Below, piece by piece: positions 34,570-42,810 of a stretch of 56,856 nucleotides of DNA. A program made the position numbers and the translations under genes. The stretch's first letter is position 1, and each line of letters opens with the position of its first letter. The stretch is taken from assembly GCF_022662375.1 (NCBI RefSeq), contig NZ_JAKNQL010000034.1:1-56856 (forward strand). The letters run 5' to 3'. This DNA comes from Pseudomonas sp. CROZ-RG-20F-R04-15. Lineage in GTDB: Bacteria; Pseudomonadota; Gammaproteobacteria; Pseudomonadales; Pseudomonadaceae. Below the pieces are notes generated by a model, which worked only from the letters and a program-made list of their open reading frames with translations, was not told where the DNA came from and searched no databases.

Positions 34570-36663
34570 TCAGAAACTGTAGGTGCCGGTCATCACGACG
34601 CTGCGCGGCGCGCCTGGCTGGATTTGATACTGGCTGGTCGCCGACGCGTAGTACTCGCGATCGGTGATGTTGTTCAGCGCTCCGCGCAAATCCCAATCCT
34701 TGAAGCGGTAACCGACCAGCGCATCCCAGCGGCCATAACCCGGCAACACGGTGGTGTTGGCGTTATCGGCATAACGTTGGCCGACCAGGGTCAGGCCGGT
34801 TTCGCCGTACCAGCCCATCTCCGGTTTCCAGGTCAGGAACAGGCTGCCGTTGTGCTTGGCGACGTTGTTGATGCGTTTGCCTTCGAGGCCGTTGTTGTCC
34901 TTCTCGATCTTCGCGTCCTGCATACCGATGCCACCGCGCATGTACCAGTTGCCGACAATGTTGCCGGTGGCCGTCAACTCGATCCCGCGCGAGCGCTGTA
35001 GACCGGACATCACAGTCAGGGTCGGGTCATTAGGATCGGTGGTGCGGCGGTTGTAGAGTTCCAGGTCGTAGATCGCCAGCGTGGTGCTCAGTCGGTCATC
35101 GAACCAGTCGCTTTTCACGCCGATTTCTTTCTGCTTGGTCAGTTCGGGGCTGAGGTCGTTGGTGTTGCCGGCCGCGCCTGGGGTGATGCCGATCAAGCCG
35201 CCGCCCACTGGCGAAAACGTTTTCGACCACGAGGCGTAGAACGAGTGATTCTGCAGCGGCGTCCAGACCAGACCCACACGCGGGCTGGTGCTGTGGCTGT
35301 CACGGTCTTCGGAGATGTTGCGCAGCTTGTTGGTCGACTCGATATCGAAGGTGTCGTAACGCAGACCGGCGAGCACTTGCCATTGGTCGTTCAGACGCAA
35401 CTGATCCTGCACGTAGACTGCGCGGCTTTCGACTTCGGTGTGGCTACTGCTGGAAACCTGCATGCTGCCGGTGTGGCGCAGATCGCGATTCGGATTGAAG
35501 AGATCGAGCGACGGCACCGGTTGTGCGCCTGGCGTTCTGCCGGTGGCGGCGTTGTACAGCGTAGGATCGCGACGCTGGCTACCGATCTCGATTCCGGTCA
35601 ACAGGCGATGCTCAAGGCCGAAGGTGTCGAATCCACCTTCCAGTTCAACGTTGTTATAGACGTTGCGGGTGGTCAGATCCTGCTGCCAGTGCTGGCGCGT
35701 GACCTTGTTGGTCGCCGGCGTGTAACCGGTGAGGTAGGTGTTGTCGAAATCACTGTCGAGCTTGAACACGCCGAGGGTCTGGCGCAGTTGCCAGTTGTCA
35801 TTGATTTCGTAAGTGAGTTTCGAGCGTAGCGACTGCGACTTGTCGTCGATGAAGTCGTGATCGTTGCCGTAGGTCGTGTCACGACCGACATCCGCCGGGC
35901 GCCCGTTGACGCCGGGGATGCCGCGATCCGGGGTGCGGTTGTAGCGGCTGTATTCGTATTGCACCAGCCAGTTCAGATCCGGCGTCAGTTGCCAGCTCAT
36001 CGATGGCGCGAACAGTTGGCGGTTACCGCTGACGCCATCGCGGAAACTGTTTTCATCCATGTTGCCCATGTTCAGGCGCAGACTGATGTTTTCGCTCGGG
36101 TCGGTACTGAGGTCAGCGTAAAGGCTGCGCAGATCTTCGCTGCCACCCTGGGCTTCGATGGTCGAGCGACGGCCGAACTCGGGCATTTTGCTCACGCGGT
36201 TGACGATCCCGCCCTGACTGCCGCGACCATACAACACGGCGGCCGGGCCTTTAAGGACTTCGACGCGCTCGATGTTGTGCAGGTCGCGCTTGTACTGGCT
36301 GTCGTCGCGGATGCCGTCCAGATAGAAGTCGTTGCTGGCATCGAAGCCGCGGATGCGCAGGCTGTCGAAACGGGTGTCGGCGCTGCTGCTGACGTTGGGC
36401 ATGCCGCTCAAGGCGTCGGCGATGTCATTAGTGCCGTAGTTGGCGACGTTCGAGGTCTTGATCGAATCGATCGCCTGCGGCACATAGCGCACCGGCGTAG
36501 AGGTGCGAGTCGCGGTGTTGCTGAGCTTTACCCGAGGGTCATCGGCTTGCGCTTCGGCGCTGATCGCGGTGGCGGGTAATTCGGTCGCAGAGTAGGCAAA
36601 ACCGCTGGACAGAAAAGCAGAAAGCCCAAGGGTGACGGGAGTAAGACGGAACGGGGCAGGCAT
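34570..36663 (-). CDS. TonB-dependent siderophore receptor
   Basis: This 697-aa outer-membrane transporter has a signal peptide (cleavage near AYSA, residue 25), a plug domain (about 60-165: IRGFDASNDFYLDGIRDD and RVEVLKGPAAVLYGRGSQGGIVN) and a 22-strand barrel ending in the terminal Phe of TGTYSF. It resembles the ferrichrome/ferrioxamine-type receptors of Pseudomonas (FhuE/FiuA class). No signalling N-terminal extension is present. A Fur-box-like sequence lies 45 nt upstream, so expression is probably iron-repressed. The ligand cannot be told from sequence by eye. Confidence 0.9.
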   Translation of the reverse strand: MPAPFRLTPVTLGLSAFLSSGFAYSATELPATAISAEAQADDPRVKLSNTATRTSTPVRYVPQAIDSIKTSNVANYGTNDIADALSGMPNVSSSADTRFDSLRIRGFDASNDFYLDGIRDDSQYKRDLHNIERVEVLKGPAAVLYGRGSQGGIVNRVSKMPEFGRRSTIEAQGGSEDLRSLYADLSTDPSENISLRLNMGNMDENSFRDGVSGNRQLFAPSMSWQLTPDLNWLVQYEYSRYNRTPDRGIPGVNGRPADVGRDTTYGNDHDFIDDKSQSLRSKLTYEINDNWQLRQTLGVFKLDSDFDNTYLTGYTPATNKVTRQHWQQDLTTRNVYNNVELEGGFDTFGLEHRLLTGIEIGSQRRDPTLYNAATGRTPGAQPVPSLDLFNPNRDLRHTGSMQVSSSSHTEVESRAVYVQDQLRLNDQWQVLAGLRYDTFDIESTNKLRNISEDRDSHSTSPRVGLVWTPLQNHSFYASWSKTFSPVGGGLIGITPGAAGNTNDLSPELTKQKEIGVKSDWFDDRLSTTLAIYDLELYNRRTTDPNDPTLTVMSGLQRSRGIELTATGNIVGNWYMRGGIGMQDAKIEKDNNGLEGKRINNVAKHNGSLFLTWKPEMGWYGETGLTLVGQRYADNANTTVLPGYGRWDALVGYRFKDWDLRGALNNITDREYYASATSQYQIQPGAPRSVVMTGTYSF

Positions 36664-36707
36664 TGAACAGCGCTTCCGAAAGGGTGGAGGAATTCGAACG
36701 CGCGAAT

Positions 36708-36726
36708 GGTAATGCTTTGCATTTAC
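36708..36726 (-). promoter_or_regulatory. Candidate Fur box of the siderophore receptor gene
   Basis: On the minus strand GTAAATGCAAAGCATTACC matches the 19-bp Fur consensus GATAATGATAATCATTATC at 13 of 19 positions, counted by eye, and is centred about 54 nt upstream of the start codon. Confidence 0.6.
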
Positions 36727-36918
36727 TTCCGTTAATTATTCCTTATAAGTTCCCTTTTCTGATTGTTTCAATTTGTGTCGGCTCCGACACAATCTCACTG
36801 CTCAGACAATTCGACCGATTCTTGAAACAGACTGAAAGCCATTCCGGCGTTTTTCCGCAAACGTTCGAGGTCTAATCTGCGGCCATCGATTTTCCTGACT
36901 TTGTGCCGGAGTTTTCCT

Positions 36919-37587
36919 TTGATCCTTCATTACATTTACGACCCGTTATGCGGCTGGTGCTACGGCGCCAAGCCGCTGGTTGAGGCGGCGCAACAGGTGC
37001 TGCCAGTGATCGCCCATGCCGGGGGAATGATGAGTGGCGCCAATCGCCAGCGTGTTTCCCCGCAGCTGCGCGATTACGTCATGCCCCATGATCGACGTAT
37101 CGCCGAATACACCGGCCAGCCTTTTGGCGAGGCGTATTTTGAAGGTTTGCTGCGCGATGAATCGGCCGTGTTCGATTCGACGCCACCGATTGCTGCGGTC
37201 ATGGCGGCCGAAGCCATCAACCGAGGCGGTCTACGTATGTTGGGGCGGTTGCAGACCGCGCACTATATGGAAGGGCGACGCATTGCCGATTCAGCCGTGC
37301 TGTTGGAATTGGCGATGCAGATGGGCTATGCGCAGGAAGATTTCCACATTGCGCTGGAGTCCGTTGACAGCGACGGGCATATAAAAGCCAGTCGCCGGTT
37401 TCTGGCGCAATTGGGCGGTCAGGGTTTTCCGACCATGGCTCTGGAGCAGGACGGCACATTCCAGTTGGTCGACATCAGTCCCTGGCTGGGCAAGCCGCAG
37501 GCTTTTGCCGATTGGTTGAGACAAGCCATCGTCCTCGATGAGCCAAGTAAAGCCGCTGCACTTTGTGCTATCGACGGCTGTGCGTGA
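36919..37587 (+). CDS. DsbA/FrnE-like thioredoxin-fold protein
   Basis: This 222-aa cytosolic protein has the active-site motif DPLCGWCYGA (CxxC: CGWC) at residues 8-17 and the cis-Pro segment QGFPTMALEQDG near the C-terminus. It fits the DsbA-family proteins related to FrnE and 2-hydroxychromene isomerase. There is no signal peptide. I prefer the TTG at 36919 because GGAG lies 7 nt upstream; a TTG at 36901 would add six residues without a binding site. Confidence 0.82.
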   Translation: MILHYIYDPLCGWCYGAKPLVEAAQQVLPVIAHAGGMMSGANRQRVSPQLRDYVMPHDRRIAEYTGQPFGEAYFEGLLRDESAVFDSTPPIAAVMAAEAINRGGLRMLGRLQTAHYMEGRRIADSAVLLELAMQMGYAQEDFHIALESVDSDGHIKASRRFLAQLGGQGFPTMALEQDGTFQLVDISPWLGKPQAFADWLRQAIVLDEPSKAAALCAIDGCA

Positions 37588-37689
37588 TACGCACTGGATT
37601 CACTGGCTGCAAGCATTTCCCAGCAACGAGTCAGCGCAAAATTTACGTTTCTTAGACGATTTTTACCTATTTAAAGACGATTCTTGAAA

Positions 37690-37719
37690 TTGACACATTG
37701 TTGAGGGCGCGGCTACGAT
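37690..37719 (+). promoter_or_regulatory. Sigma70 promoter upstream of the porin
   Basis: TTGACA (37690-37695), an 18-nt spacer and TACGAT (37714-37719) form a good sigma70 promoter. The expected start near 37726 gives a roughly 160-nt leader to the porin gene. Confidence 0.65.
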
Positions 37720-37765
37720 TCGGCCCAACGCCTGTGGCCAACCGCCATGACTCAAAACGAGGAGC

Positions 37766-37802
37766 AGGCCCGCCATCACATTATCGTGGGCGGGCCTTTT
37801 TG
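37766..37802 (+). terminator. Terminator inside the porin leader
   Basis: AGGCCCGCC-ATCACATTATCGT-GGGCGGGCCT then TTTTTG, located between the promoter at 37690 and the porin start at 37885. It could define an 80-nt small RNA or an attenuator. Confidence 0.75.
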
Positions 37803-37884
37803 TTTCGGGGTGAATAAAAGAGTGCAAAAGCGCCGTTTCCGCCGTTCGACACAGCGCGTTTCAACCCGTAATAAGGAAAACAAA

Positions 37885-39189
37885 ATGTTGAACAAGCGAA
37901 TCAGTCTGATCGCACTGGGGATGTTGAGCGCCACTCAGGCCATGGCTAACGACCAGGCCGAGTCCAAGGGTTTTGTTGAAGACAGCAGCCTCAAAGTGCT
38001 GCTGCGCAATGCCTACATCAATCGTGATTACAAAGACGGCAACAAAGATAAATCCGAGTGGGGTCAAGCGGCCATCGGTACGTTCTCGTCCGGTTTCACC
38101 CAAGGCACCGTCGGTGTCGGCGTTGATGCGTTCGGTCTATACGCACTGAACCTGGAGCGCAGCGAAGATCGCAGCGGTGCCGGCGGCATCGACTTCTTCA
38201 AGCGTGGCGACAGTAATAAGCCAGCCAACGACCTGTCCAAGGGTGGCGCGGCGGTCAAATTCCGTCTGTCGAACACCACGCTGACCTACGGCGACCAGAT
38301 GCCGGCCCTGCCGGTACTGAACTACGACAACTCACGCCTGCTGCCGGAAAGCTACACCGGTACCTTGATCACTTCCAAAGAGATCAAAGGCCTGGAGCTG
38401 AACGCCGGTCGTTTCACCGCTGAATCGCGCAAGAGTGCTGAAGGCCGTGACAGTGGTGGTCTGAAGTCGATCAACGTGTTGGGCGGCAGCTACCAGTTCA
38501 CTGAAAACTTCAAAGGCGCGTTGTACGCATCCGACGTTGAAGACGTGCTGAAGAAGCAATACGTGAACGCCAACTATGTGTTCCCGATCGACAAGGATCA
38601 GTCCCTGACCCTGGACTTCAACGGCTACCGCACCAAGCTGGACAGCTCGTACGTGCGCGAAAACACCGTTCCGGGCGAAAGCATCGTGACCGGTCGCGAC
38701 AACAAGATCTGGAGCCTGGCTGCAACATTCGCGACCGGCCCGCACTCGTTCACCGTGGCGCATCAGCGTTCCACCGGCGACAGCAACCTGGGCTACGCCT
38801 ACGGCGGCTATCAGAAAGAACAGGGTCGTGTCGGCGACGGTGGCAACACCATCTACCTGGCCAACTCCTACTGGTCGGACTTCAACGCTGAAGACGAACG
38901 CAGCTGGCAGTTGGGCTACGGTCTGGACTTCGGCGCCTTCGGTGTACCGGGTCTGAGCTACAACTTCGCTTACGTGCGTGGCGACAACATCACCACCTCG
39001 ACCAGCGAAGGCGGCACCGAGCGCGAGATCTTCAACCAGTTCAAATACGTCGTGCAGTCTGGCCCGGCCAAAGACCTGAGCGTGAAACTGCGTAGCTCGA
39101 TCCTGCGTGTTTCGCAGAAATCCAGCGAGTACAACGTCAGCGGTAACGAACTGCGCGTATTCGTGGATTACCCGATCAACATCTTCTGA
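37885..39189 (+). CDS. OprD-family outer-membrane porin
   Basis: This 434-aa substrate-specific porin has a signal peptide (MLNKRISLIALGMLSATQAMA) and the OprD-family features KGFVEDSSLKVLLRN at the mature N-terminus, GGAAVKFRLSNTTLTYGDQMP and a terminal Phe (YPINIF). Family members import amino acids, small acids or peptides. The ATG at 37885 follows AAGGA. The frame is open back to an ATG at 37747 but that stretch contains the leader terminator. The substrate is not assigned. Confidence 0.92.
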   Translation: MLNKRISLIALGMLSATQAMANDQAESKGFVEDSSLKVLLRNAYINRDYKDGNKDKSEWGQAAIGTFSSGFTQGTVGVGVDAFGLYALNLERSEDRSGAGGIDFFKRGDSNKPANDLSKGGAAVKFRLSNTTLTYGDQMPALPVLNYDNSRLLPESYTGTLITSKEIKGLELNAGRFTAESRKSAEGRDSGGLKSINVLGGSYQFTENFKGALYASDVEDVLKKQYVNANYVFPIDKDQSLTLDFNGYRTKLDSSYVRENTVPGESIVTGRDNKIWSLAATFATGPHSFTVAHQRSTGDSNLGYAYGGYQKEQGRVGDGGNTIYLANSYWSDFNAEDERSWQLGYGLDFGAFGVPGLSYNFAYVRGDNITTSTSEGGTEREIFNQFKYVVQSGPAKDLSVKLRSSILRVSQKSSEYNVSGNELRVFVDYPINIF

Positions 39190-39216
39190 TGCCTTATCCA
39201 GTGTAAGAAACATGAG

Positions 39217-39246
39217 AAAAACCCCGACTGGTTCGGGGTTTTTTTT
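39217..39246 (+). terminator. Terminator of the porin gene
   Basis: AAAAACCCCGA-CTGG-TTCGGGGTTTTTTTT hairpin and T tract about 28 nt after the porin stop. Confidence 0.92.
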
Positions 39247-39370
39247 CGACGGTTTTTCGACGAAAACCGGAAAAAACCCGTGTTTTTGTCATGTAAAAGT
39301 TGTTTTTGAGGCGCTGCAAACGCCGTTTCAAACAGGGCTTTAAATGCCTGAAATTCTTTCTCATGGACGC

Positions 39371-39417
39371 AAATTCTCCACCTAATAGATTAGGCCGCTC
39401 AATGCAGCGGAGAATTT
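39371..39417 (+). promoter_or_regulatory. Three-way-junction leader hiding the hydroxylase RBS
   Basis: AAATTCTCC (39371-39379) pairs perfectly with GGAGAATTT (39409-39417), which contains the Shine-Dalgarno GGAG. Two small hairpins lie between: CCTAA-TAGA-TTAGG (39381-39394) and CGCT-CAATGC-AGCG (about 39396-39409). The start codon is 4 nt downstream of the outer stem. When folded, the ribosome site would be closed, as in translational riboswitches. Confidence 0.6.
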
Positions 39418-39421
39418 GGTA

Positions 39422-40168
39422 ATGATCGTTTTGAACAGAGAAGTGGGCGAATCGCTACGGCGCGACAAATATGTCAACGTCCAGGGTGGTGACTTCAATC
39501 TCTACGGTCATTTCGCCGACTTCGTCAGACTGACCAAAAGTTGGGAAAACATGGAGCCTGACAGTTACTACGGTCAGGCCGAAGCCGGCATGCGTTACCG
39601 TCGTTACAGCGACTTCGAGTACAACCCGAAGACGCGCGAGCTGAAGCAACTCGAGCATCGCGCCTACGTGCAGTCGAAAGAGAACAACGCCTATGTTGGC
39701 GGCCTGGTACGACACTTTCAGGACTTCTCCGATGAAGTAATTACTTCACCGGTGATGCGCAGCCTGATCGACACCGATTTCGAAGTGTACAAAAGCGTAC
39801 TGCCGGAAGAGCTGCACGATGAAATCTGGCAGTGCCAGATCCATCAGATCCGCATCGAAATCAAACCCGGCAAGCAACTGGAAATCACCCCCGAAGGCAT
39901 TCACTGCGACGGCTATCCGTTCAGCGGTGTGCACTTCTGGGGTCGCAATAATGTCGAGGGCGCGGAGAGTCGTTTGTACGACATCCACGAGCATCAACTG
40001 GCGTCGACCACCTACCAGGAAATTCTCGACACCACCTACTTCCTTGATCGCGACATGCGCCATTACGTGACTCCGGCGCGCAACACGCACACCCATGCAA
40101 TGGCATACCGGCAGATTCTGGCGATCTCCTTCTCGCGGCCCGGGACCGCTTTCGACATTGTTCGCTAA
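39422..40168 (+). CDS. 2OG-Fe(II) dioxygenase, probable free amino-acid hydroxylase
   Basis: This 248-aa protein belongs to the 2OG-Fe oxygenase family (2OG-Fe_Oxy_2) that includes L-isoleucine and L-leucine hydroxylases acting on free amino acids. The iron ligands are His161-x-Asp163 (GIHCDGYPF) and probably His214 (MRHYVTP), with Arg230 as likely 2-oxoglutarate contact; this is very near the His159/Asp161/His212 spacing I recall for Bacillus thuringiensis isoleucine dioxygenase. I prefer the ATG at 39422, 9 nt after GGAG. The next genes encode a GNAT and an AzlCD exporter, which supports a branched-chain or similar amino acid as substrate. Confidence 0.82.
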   Translation: MIVLNREVGESLRRDKYVNVQGGDFNLYGHFADFVRLTKSWENMEPDSYYGQAEAGMRYRRYSDFEYNPKTRELKQLEHRAYVQSKENNAYVGGLVRHFQDFSDEVITSPVMRSLIDTDFEVYKSVLPEELHDEIWQCQIHQIRIEIKPGKQLEITPEGIHCDGYPFSGVHFWGRNNVEGAESRLYDIHEHQLASTTYQEILDTTYFLDRDMRHYVTPARNTHTHAMAYRQILAISFSRPGTAFDIVR

Positions 40169-40625
40169 TCAGATCACCCCAATCGACGGCGTCGAGTGCT
40201 CGACGCCGGTGGTGCTGCGACGCGCCACGGCCAAGGATGCGCAGCGCATGGAGCGCTTCTTCCGCCAGTTCGACGAAGTGTCCTTCTGCGAGTGGCAGGA
40301 CGCCAAGTGCCTGCGCGGCGTGCTGATCCAGAAAACCACCACGGCCTATCTGGCCTTCGACGTCGCTGGCGAAATTGTCGGCGCGGTGCTGGGTGGCATG
40401 CTCGGCAGTCGCGGCACCATCAATCATCTGGCCGTCAGCCCGCGCTATCGCAGCCAAGGCGTCGGCCAACGCCTGGTTGAAGCGGCGTCCTCCGACATGA
40501 AGCGCGTCGGTGTGTTGCGGATGTTTCTGTTCGTCGACGATGCTAACCTCGCGGGCAAGCGTTTTTGGACTGCCCAGGGTTTTTGCGAGCCTCATGGCGA
40601 ACGGACATTTGAGAGGGATCTATGA
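40158..40625 (+). CDS. GNAT-family N-acetyltransferase
   Basis: This roughly 155-aa protein has the GNAT acetyl-CoA site INHLAVSPRYRSQGVGQRLVEAA (motif A, RxxGxG) and the C-terminal motif B region FVDDANLAGKRFWTAQGF. The start is uncertain: no good ATG exists, and I use a TTG at 40158 that overlaps the hydroxylase end by 11 nt. Its stop overlaps the azlC start by 4 nt. In this operon it may acetylate an amino acid, perhaps to detoxify the product, but the substrate is not known. Confidence 0.75.
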   Translation: MFANQITPIDGVECSTPVVLRRATAKDAQRMERFFRQFDEVSFCEWQDAKCLRGVLIQKTTTAYLAFDVAGEIVGAVLGGMLGSRGTINHLAVSPRYRSQGVGQRLVEAASSDMKRVGVLRMFLFVDDANLAGKRFWTAQGFCEPHGERTFERDL

Positions 40626-41338
40626 ATGAAACGTCCGGCAATGCGCCGCTGATGGCTGCCCATCAGCCATCGCGCACGTTTGCCGAAGCCAGCCCGGTCG
40701 TCGCCGGTTATTTCACGGTGTCATTCGTATTCGGGCTGATGGCCGTCAACGCGGGGTTGCCGATGTGGCTGCCAGTGGCGATGTGTCTGTTCGTGTATGC
40801 CGGTGCTTCCCAATTCGCCGCGCTGGCGCTGATTTCCAGCGGTGCCTCGCTGACCACCATCGTGTTGACCACTTTCCTGATCAACGCGCGGCACATGTTG
40901 ATGTCCGTGTACATGGCCAAAGCCCTGCGCGCACTCGGTTTGAGCCGCATGGAGCGCTGGTGCTACGCCGGTGGTTTAACCGACGAATCCTTCGCCTTCC
41001 ACAGCGTTAAACTCGGCACCGGCGCGCCGGTCAACGTTCGCTACCTGATCGGCTTCAACCTGTTCTGCCACACCTCATGGGTGCTCGGCGGTTTGCTCGG
41101 CGCAGTTTGCGCGCAGTACGCGGCGCACCTGATCAAGTATCAGCTCGACTACGCCCTGACGGCGATGATGCTCTACGTGCTGGTGTCACTGTGCAACACG
41201 CGCAACAAACTCATCGCCGCCGCCGCTGCGGTGCTGTGCATGGGCGCGCTGAGTCTGGTCGGCAGCTCGCCGTTTAATGTGTTTATCGCCACGTTTGTGG
41301 GCTGCGGAGTGGGTGTATGCCTGACCAAACGTTCCTGA
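40622..41338 (+). CDS. azlC: AzlC-family branched-chain amino-acid exporter subunit
   Basis: This 238-aa inner-membrane protein has about seven hydrophobic segments and the AzlC motifs FVYAGASQFAALALI and NARHMLMS (LL.NARH). With AzlD it forms an exporter for branched-chain amino acids and analogues. It overlaps both neighbours (4 nt with the GNAT, 22 nt with azlD), so the four genes from the hydroxylase on are one transcription unit. Confidence 0.9.
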   Translation: MNETSGNAPLMAAHQPSRTFAEASPVVAGYFTVSFVFGLMAVNAGLPMWLPVAMCLFVYAGASQFAALALISSGASLTTIVLTTFLINARHMLMSVYMAKALRALGLSRMERWCYAGGLTDESFAFHSVKLGTGAPVNVRYLIGFNLFCHTSWVLGGLLGAVCAQYAAHLIKYQLDYALTAMMLYVLVSLCNTRNKLIAAAAAVLCMGALSLVGSSPFNVFIATFVGCGVGVCLTKRS

Positions 41339-41634
41339 TTCTGGTGGTCGCGCTGATGATGGCGGTGACCTTTCTGCCGCGCGCCCTGCCGCTGCAAGTG
41401 AATACCGAGCACTGGCCGCCGTTTATCGCGCGGGCGCTGGAATACTTGCCGGTGGCGATCGTCGCTGCGATCAGCCTGACTCCCTTGTTGATCAAGGATC
41501 AGCACATACAGCTCGATCGCCCGGAATTCTATGCCGCCATTCCGACGTTGTTATGTGCGTATTTCAGCAAAAACCTCTTTCTCAGTGTGGCGGTTGGGAC
41601 GGCTGCGTACATTGCGCTCGGCTCGTTCATGTAA
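41317..41634 (+). CDS. azlD: AzlD-family exporter subunit
   Basis: This 105-aa small membrane partner of AzlC has three to four hydrophobic helices (ILVVALMMAVTFLPRALPL, AIVAAISLTPLLI, NLFLSVAVGTAAYIAL). It starts inside the azlC end. Its last 84 nt overlap the 3' end of the convergent LysR gene, an unusual antisense arrangement. Confidence 0.88.
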   Translation: MPDQTFLILVVALMMAVTFLPRALPLQVNTEHWPPFIARALEYLPVAIVAAISLTPLLIKDQHIQLDRPEFYAAIPTLLCAYFSKNLFLSVAVGTAAYIALGSFM

Positions 41635-42477
41635 CGGCAGATCAACGACGTCGCTCAGCGCCTGGCTCGACAACTCCGGATTGTTCACCGCCAGGCGCAC
41701 TTCAAGGAAATCCTCGAAACCGGGGAAAATCGTCAGGCCGTTCTTCTGCGCGGCTTCACGCGAAACCATGCCGACCGCGTCCATCTGCGTGATCAACGAC
41801 AGCGTCAACGTTTCACTGCACGAATAGACCATGCGCTGACCGTTCTCGTGATTGCCCAGCCCGGCGTCGAGAAAACGCAAAAAGCTGTGGGAATACGGAC
41901 AATCTTCCGCAGGACGCACCTGAAATTTGTTACCCAGCAAGGTCAGCGGATCATTCTCCTGACCACAATGCGCGCCGACCACTTGCACCTGCACATCTGG
42001 CAAGACAATGCTCGGCAGACCCGGCCGCTGCGGGCCGATCAGCACCGCCAGGTCGAAGTCTTCATTCTTCAGCTTGCTGAGGTTTTCCATCGACTCGGCG
42101 TAGCTGAATTCCATCTGATAATCGGGAAACACCTCGATCAGGCGCCCGATCATTCGCCGGTTGAAATCCGGCGACAAGGTGTTGTTCAACGCAACCTTCA
42201 ACGTGCGCTGGCCCGGCACCTTCAGCGCCTCGACTTTCTCCTCCATCTGTCGCGTGGCAATCAGCACTTTGTCCATATAAGGCGTCAGCTCAGTGCCTTG
42301 CGGCGTCAGCGTCAGCCCCTTGTTGGAGCGTCGAAACAAGCGGAAACCGAACTGCTCTTCGACCTTGTTCAACTGCGCGGCCAACGCCTGCACAGTCAGG
42401 CACGAATGCTCGGCTGCGGCCGACAACGAGCCGGTCTGCACGATGCGCATGAGGTTGCGTAAGGTTCTGCTATCCAT
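41551..42477 (-). CDS. LysR-family transcriptional regulator
   Basis: This 308-aa regulator has an N-terminal winged helix (MDSRTLRNLMRIVQTGSLSAAAEHSCLTVQALAAQLNKVEEQ) and an effector-binding domain. It converges on azlD with an 84-nt overlap of coding ends, so its mRNA could interfere with that of the exporter. It is a plausible regulator of the hydroxylase-AzlCD operon, but no binding site has been tied to it. Confidence 0.87.
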   Translation of the reverse strand: MDSRTLRNLMRIVQTGSLSAAAEHSCLTVQALAAQLNKVEEQFGFRLFRRSNKGLTLTPQGTELTPYMDKVLIATRQMEEKVEALKVPGQRTLKVALNNTLSPDFNRRMIGRLIEVFPDYQMEFSYAESMENLSKLKNEDFDLAVLIGPQRPGLPSIVLPDVQVQVVGAHCGQENDPLTLLGNKFQVRPAEDCPYSHSFLRFLDAGLGNHENGQRMVYSCSETLTLSLITQMDAVGMVSREAAQKNGLTIFPGFEDFLEVRLAVNNPELSSQALSDVVDLPLHERAERNVRSRPNRHTEKEVFAEIRT

Positions 42478-42810
42478 GGGTAATGCCCTCTGAAGTGGGC
42501 TGGGTATTGTTGTTTACGAGACTGCCGGTCAGGCGCCATATGCTGGCTATATTCCTGTACCTGAGCATAGTTGTCGCGGGTTTAGTAGCGAATTGATGTC
42601 CTCGCCGATGGCTGGAGGCTGACACAGGATCGGGGTTTTTGGTGACGTGGGGGTGATGGGGGTCAAAAAAAGTGCGTGGTTTTGGTGCGTGGGATGGGTT
42701 TTTGTCGACGGTTTCTGGCGAAGCTCTAATTCGTTTATGTATTAAAGATTAATTTTTATCCGTATCTGTACTAGGCTCATATTCAGGTACCTAATCAAGG
42801 AGGCGGCTAA
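42478..42810. other. Intergenic region between LysR and the RES/Xre locus
   Basis: The left part is the LysR promoter side. The right part (about 42725-42800) is AT-rich and carries GTACTAG and GGTACC sequences around the probable promoter of the Xre-RES operon, perhaps the autoregulatory site. No ORF or repeat is supported. Confidence 0.4.

Noticed and set aside
37747..37884. N-terminal extension of the porin from an ATG at 37747
   Set aside because: The stretch holds a terminator and lacks a signal peptide; MLNKRISLIALGML at 37885 is a proper signal peptide with a good ribosome site.
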